A stretch of DNA of 64,000 nt from the NCBI RefSeq assembly GCF_011764445.1, contig NZ_BLPG01000001.1, positions 8,795,316 through 8,859,315 on the forward strand, read 5' to 3'. Source of the stretch: Phytohabitans rumicis. GTDB taxonomy: Bacteria; Actinomycetota; Actinomycetes; Mycobacteriales; Micromonosporaceae. Below are positions 61,088 to 64,000 of this stretch, one piece after another. The position numbers and the translations under genes are program-made. Numbering within the stretch: the first letter of the stretch is position 1; each line of letters opens with the position of its first letter. Under the pieces are notes generated by a model. It saw nothing but the letters and a program-made list of their open reading frames with translations, was not told the DNA's origin and searched no databases.

Positions 61088-61654
61088 GTGCAGTTCAACC
61101 ATTACGGTGGCACCGGCGCGTTCCTGGCCGCCGCGCTCGCCAACGCCGACGACGTCAGCCCGCCGGCGCTGGAGCGGATGCTGACCGAGCACGAGATGAC
61201 CAGCCGCAAGCTCGACGCGACCCAGGCCCGCGCGCTCGATGCCTGGGTCGACCGGGTCCGGCCGGTGTTCGGCGAGCGCGACCGGGCGCGGCAGACCCGC
61301 CTGGTCAACGAGCTGCTGGCCGAGGCCACCACCTCGGTACGCGTCTCGGCGCACGACGGGCACCCGCCGCACCTGCACTACATCACCGGCACCGAGGACC
61401 CGGTCGCGCGGATCAAGGCCGCCGTCGCGGGCGGGCTGGCGGTGGCGCTGTGCGGAGCGGGCGGGCAGCGCCTGGGGCGCTGCGACAGGTCCGGCTGCGC
61501 CATGGTGTACGTCGACACGTCCCGCAACGGCCGCCGGCGCTTCTGCTCCCTCGCCTGCGCCAACCGCGTGAACGTCGCCGCGCATCGCTCAAGATCGACG
61601 GTTGGACACGGCGACGGCGACGGTGTTCGCGGCGACGACCATCGCGATGCCTAG
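61088..61654 (+). CDS. CGNR zinc-finger protein (ABATE-type domain)
   Basis: This 188-residue protein has the stress-induced ABATE-like N-terminal part (FNHYGGTGAFLAAALANADD) and the C-terminal CGNR zinc finger, LGRCDRSGCAMVYVDTSRNG, RRRFCSLACANRVNVAAHR. Such proteins are actinobacterial DNA-binding regulators of unknown targets. The last 20 or so residues (RSRSTVGHGDGDGVRGDD) lie over the 3' end of the EamA gene and may be extra. The GTG start at 61088 is close to an upstream GCTGTAATGG, so a leaderless message is possible. Confidence 0.86.
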   Translation: MQFNHYGGTGAFLAAALANADDVSPPALERMLTEHEMTSRKLDATQARALDAWVDRVRPVFGERDRARQTRLVNELLAEATTSVRVSAHDGHPPHLHYITGTEDPVARIKAAVAGGLAVALCGAGGQRLGRCDRSGCAMVYVDTSRNGRRRFCSLACANRVNVAAHRSRSTVGHGDGDGVRGDDHRDA

Positions 61655-62479
61655 CCACTCGTGCCCGGCTAGGGACTGGGCCAGGATGGCCCAGCCGGCC
61701 AGGGCGGCCAGTACGGGGTGGATGCTCATCACCAGGCCGAAGAAGCGCGGTGGGACGCGGCGCAGGGCGACCAGGTCGGCGGCGTACGGGATGACCGAGC
61801 TGAAGACGCCGGCGGCCACGGCGTACAGGATGCCGGTGGCGTCCACGCGGCCCTGAGCGATCAGGAACACCGCGACCGGCAGGTAGAGGGTGGCCGACAC
61901 GGCGGTCGCGGCGGCGGGCGCCTGCAGGCCGGGCAGCCGCGCGCCGAGCAGCCGGTTGAGCAGGATGTAGGCCGCCCAGCAGGCGGCGGCCAGCAGGCCC
62001 AGGCCGACGCCGAGGTAGTCGCTGCTGCCGCCGGGCAGGACCAGGACGTACACGCCGGCGGCGGCGCCGACCGCGCAGAGCAAATCCATCCGGGTACGCG
62101 AGCCGGCCAGCGCGACGGCCAGCGGGCCGAGGAACTCCAGCGTCACCGCGAGGCCGAGACCGATGCGGTCGACGGCGGTGTAGAGGCTCAGGTTCATGGT
62201 GGCGAAGACCAGCCCGAGCAGCAGCGTCGGCCACCACTGGCCCCAGGTGAAGCGACGCACGTCCGGCCGGGCCACGGGCAGCAGCACGGCGGCGGCCACG
62301 AACTGCCGTACCGCGACCACGCCGGCGGGCCCGATCGAACCGAACGCGCGGGCGCCGATCGCGGCACCGATCTGGTTGCTGCCGCCGCTGGCGATCATGG
62401 TGGCCACCCCACCGAGCACGTTCATGGCGCCCAGTGTTCGGGGGGCCGGCGCGGATGAGAAATGCGCCAGCCGCTGCAC
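61589..62479 (-). CDS. EamA-family transporter (RhtA-like exporter)
   Basis: This 296-residue protein has ten predicted helices in two EamA halves: GSNQIGAAIGARAFGSIGPAGVVAVRQFVAAAVLLP and GLLAAACWAAYILLNRLLG. The motif FATMNLSLYTAVDRIGLGLAVTLEFLGPL is typical of RhtA/threonine-homoserine exporters, so amino-acid export is likely. The start is uncertain: GTG 62479 keeps the first helix complete, ATG 62425 would shorten it. It is divergent from the LysR gene by only 15 bp. Confidence 0.88.
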   Translation of the reverse strand: MQRLAHFSSAPAPRTLGAMNVLGGVATMIASGGSNQIGAAIGARAFGSIGPAGVVAVRQFVAAAVLLPVARPDVRRFTWGQWWPTLLLGLVFATMNLSLYTAVDRIGLGLAVTLEFLGPLAVALAGSRTRMDLLCAVGAAAGVYVLVLPGGSSDYLGVGLGLLAAACWAAYILLNRLLGARLPGLQAPAAATAVSATLYLPVAVFLIAQGRVDATGILYAVAAGVFSSVIPYAADLVALRRVPPRFFGLVMSIHPVLAALAGWAILAQSLAGHEWLGIAMVVAANTVAVAVSNRRS

Positions 62480-62494
62480 CTATACGCTCGACGC

Positions 62495-63344
62495 ATGGAT
62501 TTGCAGCTGCATCAGCTGCGCGCGTTCGTCGCGGTGGTCGACGCGGGGACGTTCACCGACGCCGCCGCGCGCCTGGGCGTCTCGCAGGCGGCGGTCTCCC
62601 GCGCGGTGGCCGCGCTGGAGGCCGCGCTCGGCGCCCGCCTGCTGCAGCGCACCACCCGCCACATCGCCCTCACCCCACGGGTACGCGGGTGCTCGCCGGC
62701 GCGCGGCGGGTGCTGGACGAGGTGGCGCACCTGCACCGGGTCACCGAGCAGGCCCGCACCGAGTTGCGGGTCGGATACGCCTGGGCGGCGCTGGGCAAGC
62801 ACACCCGGCGCCTGCAGAAGACCTGGACCACGCTGCATCCCGGGGTGCCACTGGTGTTCGTGCACGCCAACAGCCCGACCGGCGGCCTCGCCGAGGGGTC
62901 GCCGAGGTCGCGGTCGTCCGCCGCGCCCTGGACGACGCCCGGTTCGCGACCGCGCTGCTGGGGCAGGAGCGCCGCTTCGCCGCGGTGGCCACCGACAACA
63001 CGCTGGCCCGCCGCCGGTCCGTGCGGCTGCGCGACCTGGCCCGGTACACGGTGGCGATCGACGCCCGCACCGGCACCACCACGCTCGACCTGTGGCCGCC
63101 GGACGCCACGCCCGCGGTACGCCACACGCACGGCGTCGACGAGTGGCTCACGCTGATCGCGGCCGGGCAGGCCGTCGGCGTCACCTCCGAGGCGACCGCG
63201 AACCAGAACCCGCGGCCCGGTGTGGCGTACCGGGTGCTGCGCGACGCCCCGCCGATCCCGGTATGGCTCGCCTGGTGGACGGACGACCCGCCGGCCCACC
63301 TCGACGACCTGGTCGCGCTGAGCCGCGACGCGTACGGGCGGTAG
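62495..63344 (+). CDS. LysR-family transcriptional regulator, two one-base frameshifts
   Basis: The product is about 283 residues when repaired. The N-terminal HTH is LHQLRAFVAVVDAGTFTDAAARLGVSQAAVSRAVAALE. Frame breaks lie at the CCCC run 62673-62676 (LTP to TGTRVLAGARRVLDEV) and the GGGG run 62895-62898 (GGLAEG to VAEVAVVRRALDD). One extra base at each gives the full effector-binding domain ending SRDAYGR at 63344. TATACG just before the ATG suggests a -10 and a nearly leaderless message. It probably controls the divergent EamA exporter. Confidence 0.85.
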
Positions 63345-63410
63345 ATCTCGACAGCCGTCACTGCCTCGGCAACAATGAGAAAGTCTCACGTTCCTAAAGG
63401 AGGATCCCCC

Positions 63411-63989
63411 GTGCGCAGAGGACTTCTCCGGGTGGCGGTGGCCGCGGTCGCCGCCACTCTTGCCCTGCTCAGCCCTGCGGCTACGGCGCCGGCCGCCGCC
63501 GCGCTCCCGTCGTACGCGACGTGGGTCGCCGACGTGACCGCGGTCGCCGACACCGCCCGGCAGTACCTCGGCACCCGCCTGCCGGACCCGTCCGTACGGG
63601 CCGCCATCGTGCTGGACATCGACAACACGGCGCTGGAAGAGGCGTACGCGTCGGGCCTGGTCTACCCGGCGACGGCGCCGATCCTGCGGACCGCCCAGCA
63701 GGCCCGGGCGGCGGGCGCCACGGTGTTCTTCGTGACCGCCCGGCCGGAGATCATCACCGGTTGGACGCGCTACAACCTGGAGACCGTCGGGTACGTGATC
63801 GGCGGGCTGTACCTGCGCGGCACGTTCGACTTCTCGTCCAACCAGACCATGAAGACCAACGCCCGGATCGCCATCGAGCGGCTCGGCTACACGATCGTGG
63901 CGAACATCGGCAACAACGACAGCGACCTGGCCGGTGGGCACGCCGAGCGGACGTTCAAGCTGCCCGACTACGGTGGTCAGCTGTCCTAG
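63411..63989 (+). CDS. Secreted HAD-family acid phosphatase
   Basis: This 192-residue protein has a signal peptide (RVAVAAVAATLALLSPAATA) and HAD motifs: VLDIDNTALE (Asp69 and Asp71), FFVTARPE and NIGNNDSDLAGG. It belongs to the HAD IIIB acid phosphatase group, which hydrolyses phosphate esters outside the cell. The GTG start is chosen because AAAGGAGG ends 6-7 bases before it. An in-phase ATG at 63375 precedes the Shine-Dalgarno and is unlikely. Confidence 0.92.
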   Translation: MRRGLLRVAVAAVAATLALLSPAATAPAAAALPSYATWVADVTAVADTARQYLGTRLPDPSVRAAIVLDIDNTALEEAYASGLVYPATAPILRTAQQARAAGATVFFVTARPEIITGWTRYNLETVGYVIGGLYLRGTFDFSSNQTMKTNARIAIERLGYTIVANIGNNDSDLAGGHAERTFKLPDYGGQLS

Positions 63990-64000
63990 CCGGCGGTAGC

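Noticed and set aside
1-64000. tRNA, rRNA or known riboswitches
   Set aside because: I looked in the intergenic stretches and saw no cloverleaf-like layout with TTCGANNC or CCA ends, and no known riboswitch core. A tRNAscan or Infernal run would settle this.

Overview
The window is very GC-rich DNA (roughly 70-75% by eye) with densely packed genes, many GTG starts, ATGA/GTGA stop-start overlaps, BTAD-type (SARP-like) regulators, a CGNR zinc-finger protein, an F420-type luciferase-family oxidoreductase and an ECF sigma factor paired with a DGPF protein. This points to a filamentous actinomycete. Micromonosporaceae or a close relative is my guess, but no marker gene here proves it. I found no rRNA, tRNA, transposase, integrase, phage or CRISPR signal.

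Layout. 0-12 kb: DGPF protein and ECF sigma factor, BTAD regulator, alpha/beta hydrolase, LLM oxidoreductase, small RTX-repeat protein, a large NTPase/TPR/BTAD regulator divergent from a secreted three-repeat protein, a deleted cyclopropane-fatty-acid synthase, a membrane protein and a DinB-like protein. 12.8-16.7 kb: ferric-siderophore ABC importer. 16.8-19.2 kb: ChrB-like protein, then a membrane-protein operon ending in a VIT1/CCC1 metal transporter. 19.2-22 kb: D-aminoacylase-like hydrolase and class III aminotransferase. 22.8-27.7 kb: small kinase, two flavin-binding proteins, serine hydrolase and YtcJ-like amidohydrolase. 27.8-33.7 kb: complete dipeptide-type ABC importer. 33.8-42.9 kb: a seven-gene leftward operon (glutamine-synthetase-like, amidohydrolase, M20 peptidase, RpiR regulator, sarcosine-oxidase-like enzyme, aminopeptidase N, proline-iminopeptidase-like). 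43-46.7 kb: PadR regulator with an ABC exporter. 47.6-54 kb: lipoprotein, M28 peptidase, RibD-like reductase, S66 peptidase, PLDc_N protein and site-2 protease. 54-60.1 kb: an aryl-CoA catabolic operon resembling salicylate degradation via salicylyl-CoA, under a PaaX-type regulator. 60.2-64 kb: hydrolase, small zinc-ribbon protein, CGNR protein, EamA exporter, LysR regulator and secreted HAD phosphatase.

The central 19-43 kb stretch reads as a scavenging region for peptides and N-acyl or N-methyl amino compounds: importer, several peptidases and amidohydrolases, an aminotransferase and an amine oxidase lie together.

The most unusual content is non-coding. Several families of palindromic elements recur in fixed positions relative to genes. 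Family A (2 copies, about 165 bp) sits directly after TAG stop codons. Family B (2 copies, both exactly 115 bp) fills the gap between a TGA stop and the Shine-Dalgarno of the next gene in the same operon. Family C (6 copies) is a nested GTCGATCAAGG palindrome just after gene 3' ends, usually behind a short tandem repeat. Further perfect hairpins differ between copies but keep their pairing, and two palindromes lie inside ABC-ATPase reading frames. Families A, B and the GATCATGA hairpins show compensated base changes between copies, so structure rather than sequence seems to be kept.

Nine reading-frame breaks, plus one possible tenth, are each cured by adding one base to a G or C run. They are most likely homopolymer errors in the sequence rather than true pseudogenes. 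The cyclopropane synthase differs: it has a real-looking internal deletion beside a family A element.
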